The notes under the pieces: model-generated
Database searches by the model: none
What the model saw: only the letters and a program-made list of their open reading frames with translations
What the model was told of the DNA's origin: nothing
From: an uncultured Ruminococcus sp.
GTDB lineage: Bacteria > Bacillota > Clostridia > Oscillospirales > Ruminococcaceae
Assembly (NCBI GenBank): GCA_902786975.1
Contig: CADAES010000010.1
Location: 1 to 57,872 of the forward strand
DNA length: 57,872 nucleotides
Reading direction: 5' to 3'
Made by a program: the position numbers and the translations under genes
Part shown: positions 15,645 through 24,051 of the stretch, in pieces
How positions within the stretch are numbered: position 1 is the stretch's first letter
Layout of the letters: every line of letters starts with the position of its first letter

Positions 15645-18600
15645 TTAGTTAGCAAATATCCTGCCTGTTTCGTCTGTGTGTGCCTTGCCCTTTTCGCAGG
15701 CGTATGCCACAGCGTTCTTGACTCCGCTGTCCATATCACCCGCAACTCTGGTGAAGCCGAACAGCTTTGAGCACTCGTGTACGAGGTCGTCGTGAGTCAT
15801 GCTTATCTGTTCGCCCAGAATAAGCAGTATCGCATTTGTCAGCTCCTGCGGGCAGACATCGGCAAAGGAGCGCTTGCCCTTTGCGTCCTTGGGTATCCTG
15901 CATTTGTCGTAGCTGTCAGGATCCTGGTCGTCACGCCAGTAGTAAACATTGCTGCTGCCGTCCTCGTTCTTTCTGCTTGTGACCTTTATCTTTACGCTGT
16001 TTGCTATCGCAAAGAACTGTGTCACAGCCTCGGGCTTGGGATTTGCGATGCCCCACGCCGCAAAAACGGTGCGCATCGTCTGTTCCTTGCTGACAGGTCC
16101 CATCGTGTCAATGACCCGGCGTATCTGTGCAGCTATCTTCTGTTCGCTCTCGGGCTTGGTGAACTCCGAGGGCTTTCCCGCCTTTTCAAGAGTCAGCACT
16201 TCAAATGCTTCACAGCGGTCAGCAACGGTCGGTATCTCTTCCTTTTCAAATTCAAGCGCCTTCGGCTTTTGCTGCGGCTCGTCAGCCTGTGCAGCAGGGT
16301 CGTTATATTCGGCGATAGCAGTCTCTATCTCGGCTTTGAGCTTTTCTATGACCTTCTCGCTGTTATCGTACCAGTCGAGTATATTGACATTGTACATTCT
16401 CCAGCCAAGCCCTTTCAGCACCGACGGCTGCAGTACGTTCCTGTCACGGGCGGTAGTCTTTTCAAGGTTCGCATCACCTATACAGCTTATGCCCAGAACG
16501 TACTCGTCCTCGTTGTCGGGGCAGACGATACCGATATCTATCTTGTATTCCGAGCAGCCAATGTTGGTCTTTGTCTTGTAGCCGAGCTTTTGTATCTCGC
16601 TGCTGACAAGCTGAACGAAGCCGTTGTCGCTCGCCGTTGTGCTGCCGGCTCTGACAGGCAGCGCAGCCTGTCCCTTTGCGGCAAATTCTATAAAGCCCTT
16701 CAGACCTGCAACGCCCTCTGCACGAGTCCTTGAGAGGTCTATCTGGTCGGGCCTGATGACCGAGTAAACTATCATCTGCTTTCTTGCACGTGAAACAGCA
16801 ACGTTGAGCCTTCGCCAGCCGCCGTCACGGTTGACAGGACCGAAATTCATTGACACCTTGCCGTCCTTGTCCGGACCGTAGCCGACAGAGAACAGTATAA
16901 CATCTCTTTCGTCGCCCTGAACGTTCTCGAGGTTCTTTATCAGCAGCGGCTCGTACATCTCGTTAGCGTACTGCTCCAGCTGTGGGTCCTGTATAAACCT
17001 TTCCGACAGCATATCGTCTATCAGCACCTGCTGAACGACGCTGAAAGTAACGACGCCTATGCTTTCCTGTCTGAGCTTTTCGTCATTGAGCCTGCGTACT
17101 ATCTCGTCCACAATAGCCTCAGCTTCGGCTTTGTTCTGCTTTGAGGAGCCCTTGTCGTAGAAGCCCTCTACCTGTACCCAGCTCACCCTTGATACCTGGT
17201 CGTCGGGCGATGGGAATGTGAGCAGCTTGTTGTCATAGTACTTTGCGTTGCTGTAAGCGATAAGGCTCTCGTGCCTTGAACGGTAGTGCCACAGCAGATG
17301 CTTTGAAGGCATCGAAAGCGCAAGGCAGTCGTCCAGTACGCTCTCGAGGTCCTCTATATCCTCGTTTTCCTCGTCAAACTGGTTGGTGTCGAAGAACGTC
17401 GTCGGCGGAAGCTGCTTGGGGTCGCCGACAACTATGACATTGTCGCCCCTTGCGATAGCTCCGACCGCCTCGCTCGTCGGGAGCTGCGAAGCCTCGTCGA
17501 ATACGACAAGGTCAAATTTCGGGAACTTGGGGTCTATGTACTGAGCCACCGATATCGGGCTCATCAGCATACACGGACATATGCGGCGAAGCAGCGTGGG
17601 AATACTGTCAAACAGCTTTCTGATAGGCATGTTCCTGCCACCGCTTTTTATAGCCTTAAGAAGTATCGAAAGCTCGCTTGTGCCCTGCGCCGCAGTCGAA
17701 GCGTCGGGAATGTTAGCAGAAAGCTTTGCCGCAAGCTCTGTTACCGTAAGCTCCTTGAATCTGTCGTCCGCCTCGGCGTATTTTCTCACCGTGTCCTCGA
17801 ACTTCACGCCCTGGAATCCTGCAAGAGACGGTGTGTCACGCATAACGCTGACGATGATCCCCTGCGCAAATGCGCACTCGAATACCGGCGAGATGCTGTC
17901 CTCGTCAACGTCGCCGTTTTCGTATGCGTTGTCAAGGTCCGCAAGCCCAAGCTCGATGAGCTTGTTTCGTGCCTGCGTGAGCATAGTCCTGTCACGCAGC
18001 TCACCGATGCTGTCGGCAAAGCCCTTGAGCACATCGCAAAGGTCGGCGATGTAGTCGGTGCTTTTGTCTATCGGAGTAAAGTCAACGCTGAAATCACCGC
18101 TTATCGAAGCGATGCTCTTTTTCATTTTCGCTATTGCATCGGCATTTTGCGAAAGCTGCTGCTGTGCGCTGCGGTCTGCGGCGAACGCACGTGCATAGCC
18201 AAGCAGAGCCGCCTTTGTCTGAGCGTTGTCACGGCAAAGGGTATTTATCTGCTCTCTGAGTTTTACGGAGTTGTCAAGCATAGTTTTCATTCGTGCCGTG
18301 TCAGACGCTTCGCCGTTGTAGATGCCCGCAAAGACCGTCTTTGCGTTGACAAGAGTGTCTATGTGCGCAGCAAGCTTTCTTGTGCCCGAAAGCATCTCGC
18401 AGGTCTGAACGAAATTGTCCTTGGTGATGCTGTTGGGATCCTTGGCGTGTATCCTCAGCTCCTTGACCAGCTTGCTCTGACCCATCGACTTGCCCAGCGC
18501 CCATTTCTGGTCGGCACGCTTCCATTCAAGCACAGCGTTGTCACAGTCAAATCCGAAAATGCTGTCGTTGAAGCCCGCACTTATCTGCGCCTTTGAGTTT

Positions 18601-21452
18601 CGCAGCTGTTCGCTCTCGGTGATGAGCGCCGAACACTCTGCATCGAACTGACCGCTTGCGTCGTTGAGAACACCTGTGCATATCTCGCCGCAGCTGCTCA
18701 GAGTCGCTGCAAATTCACCTATGACCGAGATGTTCGTCCTGTTCGGCTCGGGCTGAACACCGATGAGCCCGCAAAGGGAATCGTAAGCGGCCTGTGCCTC
18801 GGCAGCCCTTGCACCGGCGTATTTCACCGCTGTTTCAAAAGCGTTTCTTATCTCTACCGAGTATTCCGGGTTCTTGCAGTATTTCAGCCCCGACTTTTCA
18901 AGCCCGCCTATCTCTTTTCCGCAGACGCTTATCTCGCTTATAGCGTCCCTTATCCGACCGAGCCTGTCCGCATCGCAGTCCTTTGCAAGGTCAGCGTCGA
19001 TGTTCACAAGTCCGCTGTACTGCTTGTACTTTTCATAGTTCACAACGCAGCGGTACACCGAAACGCCGCAGGTCCTGGGCTTGTGAAGCTCGGTGATTAT
19101 ATCGTTGAGCTCGTTTCTGAGCTCGTGTACCTTTTTCGCCTGTGCCTGATACTCCGCAGGCGCCTTGATGTGACCGACCTCGAAGGTCTTTTCGAGCTGC
19201 GAGAGCACAGCCCGCTTCTGCGCCTTGTTTGAATGAAGCTCAAGGCAGAACGGGTCAAGCCCTATCTTTGCCAGACGCTTCTGAACGACCGACAGAGCCG
19301 CCATTTTTTCGGCTACAAAAAGCACCGAGCGTCCGTTGTAGAGCGCATTTGCGATAAGGTTGGTTATCGTCTGCGATTTGCCTGTTCCCGGAGGTCCGTG
19401 AAGCACAAAGCTCTCGCCCTTTGAAGCAAGGTATATCGCAGCCAGCTGAGAGGAGTCCGCACTTGTCGGCACCGCCATATCCGCAGGTCTGACCTCGCTG
19501 TCCAGCTGCGAAGCGGAAATGTCGGGCAGGCTCGGCTGCCATTCGAGCTTTCCGCTGATAAGGCTCGCAACGACCTTGTTGCGTTTCAGCTCGTCGCTGC
19601 GGTTGCGGATATCGTTCCACATGATGAACTGGCTGAACGAGAACTGCCCGAGGAAAGCGTATTCTGCAACGTCCCAGCGCTTTTGCGCCATAACGCCCTG
19701 ACGCATCGTGTTGAAAACGAGCTGAAGGTCAACACCGCTTTCGTCTGTCGGAAGCGGGTCAAGTCCGTTTATCGTGATGCCGAAATCCTGCCTGAGAAGT
19801 TCAAGCAGCGTGATGTTCATCTGTATCTCCTCGTCACGGATACGCAGTACATAGCAGCGCTCCTGGAGCTTTTTCACAAGGTCAACGGGCACCAGTACCA
19901 GCGGCGCAAGCCTTGGCTGCTCGCTGCGGTCGGTCTCGTACCACCTCAGGAAGCCCAGCGCAAGATACAGCGTGTTCGCACCGTTTTCTTCAAGACTTAC
20001 CTTAGCCTGACGGTGCAGTTTCTTCATTATCTTTTCAAGCTCCGCCTCCTTCGGGATACAGTGGAGCCTGTTCTTTTCAAACTCGCTCTCCGCCATGGCG
20101 ATAAGCTGCTCCGAACCGCTGCGAAGCTCGAAGATCCTGCTGTCGGACATATCTATACCCATATCGTCCGTTGAGGGGAGTATCTTCATATCGCTGCCAG
20201 CCGAAACTGCGTCCTCGAGCTTTCCGAGATCCGAAACGATGAACTGTACGCTTGACGAAGTCGGTCTGAAATTGAGCAGCGAATTTCTCAGGCTCAGATC
20301 GAGCAGCTTCCTTTCCCACAGCGTCTGCCTCGTCACAGGCTGCGAAGGGTCGGCTGCCTTGCCCGAAAGGCTGACGTTTATCTGCTGCGGAGCCGACGTT
20401 ATCGTGTCGCTGCTGCGCTTTCCGAAGTCGTTTTCAAACGTCTGCCCGGGCTGTACCTGTACGGGTATCGGTCTTATCGAATTGCCCCTGCACCTTGAAA
20501 CGTCAACTGCGAGAACGAACTCCCCGGGCTTGTAAAGATGCGCCTCAGCCGCCGCCTTTGAGCTGTCAAAATCCATCGACTCGCCCGCAACAAAGCCGGT
20601 GCATTCAACAAGGCATATCTGGTCTATGCCCTTTGCCATTCTTTTGGTTATGCTGCTGACATCGTCCTCTGTGCAGTTGGCAGAGTTCATATCCTCCAGC
20701 CATACTCCCGCAAAGGCGTGCCCCTTTGTGAATATCACCATCGGGTTCAGCCCGACCGCCTCAAGACAGGAAGCGTACAGCACTGCAAGGTCTATGCAGG
20801 TGCCGCTTTTTGAGGTCAGTACATCGCCCGGAAGACGTATGCGCTGTCCGAGCGTTTCAAAGCTTGCCTGATGAACGATGTATGCAATGTTTTCAGCCTG
20901 CAAAGCCGCATATATCGCAGCCGCCTGGTTCTTGACAACGTTGGGGTTCTTGCTCTGATAGCCGTCAAATGACGGACTGCCCGTCCATTGCTGCAAATAT
21001 GCCGCAGCCTTTCCGACGACCTGCATCACCAGCGGGTGATTGGGCATTATGTATGCGCACAGCATCTCGGGCACATAGTTCACGCCCATCCACTGATTTG
21101 CGGGAAGAAGCTCTATGCTCCCGCTTGCACTGTCCAGAACCTCTCCGTCCTTTTCAACGCTTACCGAGACCGAAGCCACGACCTTTTCGGTCATCGAGTA
21201 AAGGTACTGTGCACTGAGCGTAAGCTCCACAGGCGAAACCTCGGCAGTCCTGTCGGGGTCGAGTGCCGCTATGCGCTGCTCGTAGGGCTTAGCGAACTCG
21301 GGCTCAAAGCTTATCTTCAGAACAAGATCGTTAAGTGTCTGCTCGGTGTTGTTTTTCAAAAGCACGTTTCTTACCACAGGCATATAGTTCTGCACAAAAG
21401 CGTAGTTTATCTTCTGCGTCATATTTGCCGTGATAGTCAAGCTGTTTGCCAT
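15645..21452 (-). CDS. Giant DUF4011/SF1 helicase with transglutaminase-like and nuclease-like domains (Hhe-like)
   Basis: A 1,935-residue cytoplasmic protein. Domains in order: Ig-like beta domain (1-120); transglutaminase-like region (125-330) with Cys219 in SGTCIDL, His245 in GHAFAGVW and an acidic residue in LVECTGF; DUF4011 region (375-620); SF1 helicase with Walker A GPPGTGKS (686-693), helical insert (760-1200), Walker B VVFDEASQLP (1317-1326), GDPKQLPP and motif VI region LNVAVSRARK; Vsr/MTES_1575-type nuclease fold (1612-1700); DUF3320-like tail (1770-1935). DUF4011-helicase-Vsr proteins are reported as the single-gene antiphage system Hhe. In the nuclease fold YKID is kept, but the usual GIECDG reads GISCIG, so two catalytic acids appear lost. 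The start has GGAGGG upstream and the promoter lies at 21494-21522. It stands alone between inverted repeats. Confidence 0.85.
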   Translation of the reverse strand: MANSLTITANMTQKINYAFVQNYMPVVRNVLLKNNTEQTLNDLVLKISFEPEFAKPYEQRIAALDPDRTAEVSPVELTLSAQYLYSMTEKVVASVSVSVEKDGEVLDSASGSIELLPANQWMGVNYVPEMLCAYIMPNHPLVMQVVGKAAAYLQQWTGSPSFDGYQSKNPNVVKNQAAAIYAALQAENIAYIVHQASFETLGQRIRLPGDVLTSKSGTCIDLAVLYASCLEAVGLNPMVIFTKGHAFAGVWLEDMNSANCTEDDVSSITKRMAKGIDQICLVECTGFVAGESMDFDSSKAAAEAHLYKPGEFVLAVDVSRCRGNSIRPIPVQVQPGQTFENDFGKRSSDTITSAPQQINVSLSGKAADPSQPVTRQTLWERKLLDLSLRNSLLNFRPTSSSVQFIVSDLGKLEDAVSAGSDMKILPSTDDMGIDMSDSRIFELRSGSEQLIAMAESEFEKNRLHCIPKEAELEKIMKKLHRQAKVSLEENGANTLYLALGFLRWYETDRSEQPRLAPLVLVPVDLVKKLQERCYVLRIRDEEIQMNITLLELLRQDFGITINGLDPLPTDESGVDLQLVFNTMRQGVMAQKRWDVAEYAFLGQFSFSQFIMWNDIRNRSDELKRNKVVASLISGKLEWQPSLPDISASQLDSEVRPADMAVPTSADSSQLAAIYLASKGESFVLHGPPGTGKSQTITNLIANALYNGRSVLFVAEKMAALSVVQKRLAKIGLDPFCLELHSNKAQKRAVLSQLEKTFEVGHIKAPAEYQAQAKKVHELRNELNDIITELHKPRTCGVSVYRCVVNYEKYKQYSGLVNIDADLAKDCDADRLGRIRDAISEISVCGKEIGGLEKSGLKYCKNPEYSVEIRNAFETAVKYAGARAAEAQAAYDSLCGLIGVQPEPNRTNISVIGEFAATLSSCGEICTGVLNDASGQFDAECSALITESEQLRNSKAQISAGFNDSIFGFDCDNAVLEWKRADQKWALGKSMGQSKLVKELRIHAKDPNSITKDNFVQTCEMLSGTRKLAAHIDTLVNAKTVFAGIYNGEASDTARMKTMLDNSVKLREQINTLCRDNAQTKAALLGYARAFAADRSAQQQLSQNADAIAKMKKSIASISGDFSVDFTPIDKSTDYIADLCDVLKGFADSIGELRDRTMLTQARNKLIELGLADLDNAYENGDVDEDSISPVFECAFAQGIIVSVMRDTPSLAGFQGVKFEDTVRKYAEADDRFKELTVTELAAKLSANIPDASTAAQGTSELSILLKAIKSGGRNMPIRKLFDSIPTLLRRICPCMLMSPISVAQYIDPKFPKFDLVVFDEASQLPTSEAVGAIARGDNVIVVGDPKQLPPTTFFDTNQFDEENEDIEDLESVLDDCLALSMPSKHLLWHYRSRHESLIAYSNAKYYDNKLLTFPSPDDQVSRVSWVQVEGFYDKGSSKQNKAEAEAIVDEIVRRLNDEKLRQESIGVVTFSVVQQVLIDDMLSERFIQDPQLEQYANEMYEPLLIKNLENVQGDERDVILFSVGYGPDKDGKVSMNFGPVNRDGGWRRLNVAVSRARKQMIVYSVIRPDQIDLSRTRAEGVAGLKGFIEFAAKGQAALPVRAGSTTASDNGFVQLVSSEIQKLGYKTKTNIGCSEYKIDIGIVCPDNEDEYVLGISCIGDANLEKTTARDRNVLQPSVLKGLGWRMYNVNILDWYDNSEKVIEKLKAEIETAIAEYNDPAAQADEPQQKPKALEFEKEEIPTVADRCEAFEVLTLEKAGKPSEFTKPESEQKIAAQIRRVIDTMGPVSKEQTMRTVFAAWGIANPKPEAVTQFFAIANSVKIKVTSRKNEDGSSNVYYWRDDQDPDSYDKCRIPKDAKGKRSFADVCPQELTNAILLILGEQISMTHDDLVHECSKLFGFTRVAGDMDSGVKNAVAYACEKGKAHTDETGRIFAN

Positions 21453-21493
21453 TTGGCTTCCCTCCGTTTCGGTAGTGTTGCATTCACAAACAC

Positions 21494-21522
21494 AGTATAC
21501 CACAGTTTCTCACTCTTTGCAA
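21494..21522 (-). promoter_or_regulatory. Promoter of the giant helicase gene
   Basis: On the minus strand TTGCAA (21522-21517), 17 bases, TATACT (21499-21494), about 42 bases before the chosen ATG. It rules out an in-frame start at 21503. Confidence 0.75.
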
Positions 21523-21567
21523 CAATTTTAAACCGCTTTTGCGCACAATTTCTGTACAGACTTTCGG

Positions 21568-21596
21568 TTGACAATTCTGTCGGATAATAGTATAAT
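21568..21596 (+). promoter_or_regulatory. Promoter of the azlCD operon
   Basis: Perfect TTGACA (21568-21573) and TATAAT (21591-21596), spacer 17. The transcript would begin just before the repeat copy at 21608. Confidence 0.85.
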
Positions 21597-21607
21597 ATAA
21601 GTTCAAA

Positions 21608-21644
21608 GTGCAAAGGCATTAGCCGGTGATTGTGCGGTGTTGCC
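21608..21644 (-). repeat. 37-bp inverted copy of the 15.4-kb element's end
   Basis: The reverse complement matches 15408-15444 at 35 of 37 positions, both differences being C/T. Similarity stops abruptly at each edge. It lies in the azlC 5' untranslated region. With its partner it brackets a 6.2-kb segment that contains only the giant helicase gene. Confidence 0.85.
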
Positions 21645-21674
21645 TTAATTGAAAGGAGCACGCAGTAGATTTTT

Positions 21675-22394
21675 ATGGGCAGTTTCAGAAAAGGTCTCCA
21701 CGACGGCATACCGATAGCGCTCGGGTATCTGTCGGTGTCCTTTACCTTTGGCATACAGTGTATCGCTGCCGGGCTGACATGGTGGCAGGCGTTTCTTATC
21801 TCGCTGACCAATCTGACCTCAGCGGGGCAGTTCGCAGGACTTGGCATAATGACCTCTGGCTCGGGTGCGTATTTCCAGATGGCGTGTACACAGTTTATAA
21901 TCAATCTCCGCTATGCGCTTATGGGGCTTTCGCTGTCGCAGAAGGCTGATAAGTCACTAAGCGGTATACATCGCTGGCTTGCGGGCTTCGGCATCACCGA
22001 CGAGATATTCGTCGTTGCGATGGGAAACACCCGTGACGTTTCAAACAAATATATGTACGGGCTGATACTGCTGCCCGTCATCGGCTGGTCAGGGGGTACC
22101 TTCCTTGGCGCAGCAGCCGGCTCGATCCTTCCGAAGGTGGTCATAAGCGCACTTTGCATAGCTATCTACGGAATGTTCCTTGCGATAATAATACCGCCTG
22201 CCAAAAAAAGCAGTTCGGTGCTGAAGGTCATACTTATCGCCGTGGCACTCAGCTGCTGCTTCAGGTATGTTCCTGTCATCAATAAGATCCCGGGCGGATT
22301 TGCTATAATAATCTCGACCGTCGCAGCGGCAGCTCTGGGAGCGCTGCTTTTCCCCGTTGCGGAAAACGAAGCAAAGGAGGGGACGGCTGAGTAA
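21675..22394 (+). CDS. azlC: AzlC-family branched-chain amino acid exporter, large subunit
   Basis: A 239-residue membrane protein beginning with GLHDGIPIALGYLSVSFTFG, the conserved start of AzlC, and containing the hallmark NLTSAGQFAG. With AzlD it forms a two-subunit exporter for branched-chain or related amino acids. The best ribosome site, AAAGGAG (21652-21658), is 16 bases from the ATG, longer than usual. The repeat in the leader could influence translation. Its stop overlaps the azlD start (TAATG). Confidence 0.92.
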   Translation: MGSFRKGLHDGIPIALGYLSVSFTFGIQCIAAGLTWWQAFLISLTNLTSAGQFAGLGIMTSGSGAYFQMACTQFIINLRYALMGLSLSQKADKSLSGIHRWLAGFGITDEIFVVAMGNTRDVSNKYMYGLILLPVIGWSGGTFLGAAAGSILPKVVISALCIAIYGMFLAIIIPPAKKSSSVLKVILIAVALSCCFRYVPVINKIPGGFAIIISTVAAAALGALLFPVAENEAKEGTAE

Positions 22395-22714
22395 TGGATA
22401 CAGGTGTTTTCTTCATTTACCTTGCAGTAATGGCGGGCGTGACCTATCTTATCAGAGCCGTTCCGTTCGTGCTGTGCAAGGGAAAGATAAAGAGCAGGTT
22501 CATCAGGGATTTCCTGTACTACGTTCCTATGGCTGTGCTGGGAGCGATGACCTTCCCCGATATCATCTATTCAACGGGAAATTACCCGTCGGCTATCGCA
22601 GGACTTGCTGTGGGCTGCGTACTGGCGTTCTTTGAAAAGAGCCTTCTGACCGTTGCCGTATCTGCAAGCGGTGCAGCGCTGGCTGTAAACCTGGGTATGA
22701 TGTGGTTTGACTAA
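22394..22714 (+). CDS. azlD: AzlD-family exporter small subunit
   Basis: A 106-residue membrane protein of the usual AzlD length with about four hydrophobic segments and the family stretch YLIRAVPFVL followed by FLYYVPMAVLGAMTFPDI. It partners AzlC; coupling is by a one-base stop/start overlap. The next gene starts 11 bases downstream. Confidence 0.9.
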   Translation: MDTGVFFIYLAVMAGVTYLIRAVPFVLCKGKIKSRFIRDFLYYVPMAVLGAMTFPDIIYSTGNYPSAIAGLAVGCVLAFFEKSLLTVAVSASGAALAVNLGMMWFD

Positions 22715-22725
22715 AAGGAGCTTGT

Positions 22726-23223
22726 ATGTTAAGACTGGAAAGGATAACTCACGAAAACCTTGACGATATACTTGCCCTTGATGTGAATGAACATCAAAAA
22801 GACTTTGTTGCGGACAATGCAAGGAGCATCATCGAGGCGTACATAGCTGTTTCCCACGGCGGGAATGCCTTTGCATTCGGAGTGTTCGACGGTGATACGG
22901 CTGTGGGATTTGTGATGATAGGATACGGTACCGACGACGAGTGGACCGACCCTCCACAGATCGCAAAGAACAGCTATAACATCTGGCGGCTGATGATAGA
23001 CAAAAGCTTTCAGGGAAAGGGCATTGGAAAGGGTGCGTTAAAGCTCGCACTTGACTTTATAAAAACTTTCCCGTGCGGAAAGGCTGAGCTGTGCTGGGTG
23101 TCGTATAAGCCCGATAACACAGCGGCAAAGGAGCTTTACCGTTCGTTCGGATTTACACAAACAGGGGAGTATGACGGCGGTGAGGTGATCGCCGTTAAAA
23201 AGCTTCAAGGAGAGGAAAAATGA
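22726..23223 (+). CDS. GNAT acetyltransferase, spermidine/spermine type
   Basis: A 165-residue protein similar in layout to BltD/PaiA-type polyamine acetyltransferases: IWRLMIDKSFQGKGIGKGALKLALDFI forms the acetyl-CoA site, and LCWVSYKPDNTAAKELYRSFGF is the family's C-terminal signature. It probably acetylates a polyamine or similar amine. AAAAGGAG precedes the ATG and the stop overlaps mntP (ATGA). Placement with an amino acid exporter and MntP suggests a small-solute homeostasis operon. Confidence 0.82.
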   Translation: MLRLERITHENLDDILALDVNEHQKDFVADNARSIIEAYIAVSHGGNAFAFGVFDGDTAVGFVMIGYGTDDEWTDPPQIAKNSYNIWRLMIDKSFQGKGIGKGALKLALDFIKTFPCGKAELCWVSYKPDNTAAKELYRSFGFTQTGEYDGGEVIAVKKLQGEEK

Positions 23224-23783
23224 ATATCGTAAAGCTGCTGTTCATAGCAGTCAGCCTTTCGATGGATGCATTTGCGGTGTCTGTTTGCAAGGGCTTGAAC
23301 ATGAAAAAGATAAACTACCGCCACGCAGTCATAATAGGCGGGTTTTTCGGCGTTTTCCAGGCAGTTATGCCGCTTGTCGGCTGGGCTGTCGGAAAGCAGT
23401 TTGCAAGCCTTGTGACCTCGGTGAGTCACTGGATAGCCTTCGGACTGCTTGCGTTCATCGGCGGGAAAATGCTCATCGAAGCGATAAAAAGCGACGGTGA
23501 GGAGGACGTCCCCGAGGGACTTGACTATAAGGAACTGTTCATACTTGCCATTGCAACGAGTATCGACGCACTTGCCGTCGGCGTCGTGTTTGCATTCGAG
23601 AACGTGAAGATAGTGCCCTCAGTGCTTATTATCGGCGTGACAACATTTGCGCTGTCGTTTATCGGTGTTGCGATAGGCAACCGCTTCGGTGCAAAGTATA
23701 ATAAACGTGCGCAGATAGCGGGCGGAGCGGTGCTTATCCTGCTTGGCGCAAAGATACTTCTCGAGGGTCTGGGAATAATGTGA
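23220..23783 (+). CDS. mntP: Manganese efflux pump MntP
   Basis: A 187-residue six-helix membrane protein with the two internally repeated motifs SLSMDAFAVSVCKG (about 13-26) and ATSIDALAVGVVFA (about 113-126), whose aspartates are the metal-binding hallmark of MntP (formerly DUF204). It exports Mn2+. An Mn-sensing yybP-ykoY riboswitch often controls mntP, but here the gene is last in an operon with overlapping start codon and no such leader is visible. Confidence 0.95.
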   Translation: MNIVKLLFIAVSLSMDAFAVSVCKGLNMKKINYRHAVIIGGFFGVFQAVMPLVGWAVGKQFASLVTSVSHWIAFGLLAFIGGKMLIEAIKSDGEEDVPEGLDYKELFILAIATSIDALAVGVVFAFENVKIVPSVLIIGVTTFALSFIGVAIGNRFGAKYNKRAQIAGGAVLILLGAKILLEGLGIM

Positions 23784-23804
23784 GCAGGTTTTGATAAATA
23801 AGGC

Positions 23805-23833
23805 TTGACAATACTCCCGGACTGTGTTATAAT
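23805..23833 (+). promoter_or_regulatory. tRNA-Arg promoter
   Basis: TTGACA (23805-23810), 17 bases, TATAAT (23828-23833), 15 bases before the tRNA. Confidence 0.88.
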
Positions 23834-23848
23834 ATATAAGTTGAAAAT

Positions 23849-23922
23849 GCGTCAGTAGCTCAGCTGGATAGAGTAACTGGCTACGAACCAGTAGGTCGGG
23901 GGTTCGAGTCCCTTCTGGCGCA
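23849..23922 (+). tRNA. tRNA-Arg (anticodon ACG)
   Basis: A 74-nt cloverleaf: acceptor GCGTCAG with CTGGCGC (one G-U), D-arm GCTCAGCTGGATAGAGT, anticodon stem ACTGG/CCAGT around loop CTACGAA giving anticodon ACG, and the T-arm with GGTTCGAGTCC. The A34 is expected to be edited to inosine to read CGN codons. The 3' CCA is not encoded. Confidence 0.97.
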
Positions 23923-23933
23923 TCCTTTTAATA

Positions 23934-23966
23934 CGCACTTTGCAGACGATGCAGGGTGCGTTTTTT
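23934..23966 (+). terminator. tRNA terminator
   Basis: CGCAC (23934-23938) with inner TGCA pairs with TGCA and GTGCG (23956-23960), then TTTTTT. Confidence 0.82.
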
Positions 23967-24012
23967 GTTGTTAAAACCGCCCGTTCGTCCAACTCTTGTT
24001 CAACTGCGCTGA

Positions 24013-24047
24013 AAAAAGGTCAGCACCCGTTAGAGCGCTGACCTTTG
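24013..24047 (-). terminator. Terminator of the LRR-SLH-CWB2 gene
   Basis: AAAGGTCAGC (24015-24024) pairs with GCTGACCTTT (24037-24046). On the minus strand TTTTTT follows, 5 bases after the stop codon. Confidence 0.85.
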
Positions 24048-24051
24048 GTCA

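Noticed and set aside
15645-21644. Complete transposon or integrative element around the giant gene
   Set aside because: No transposase, integrase or target duplication was found; only the inverted repeats support mobility.
23220-23783. Mn2+ riboswitch (yybP-ykoY) for mntP
   Set aside because: mntP overlaps the upstream gene and no leader space exists; the operon leader at 21600 does not resemble that class.
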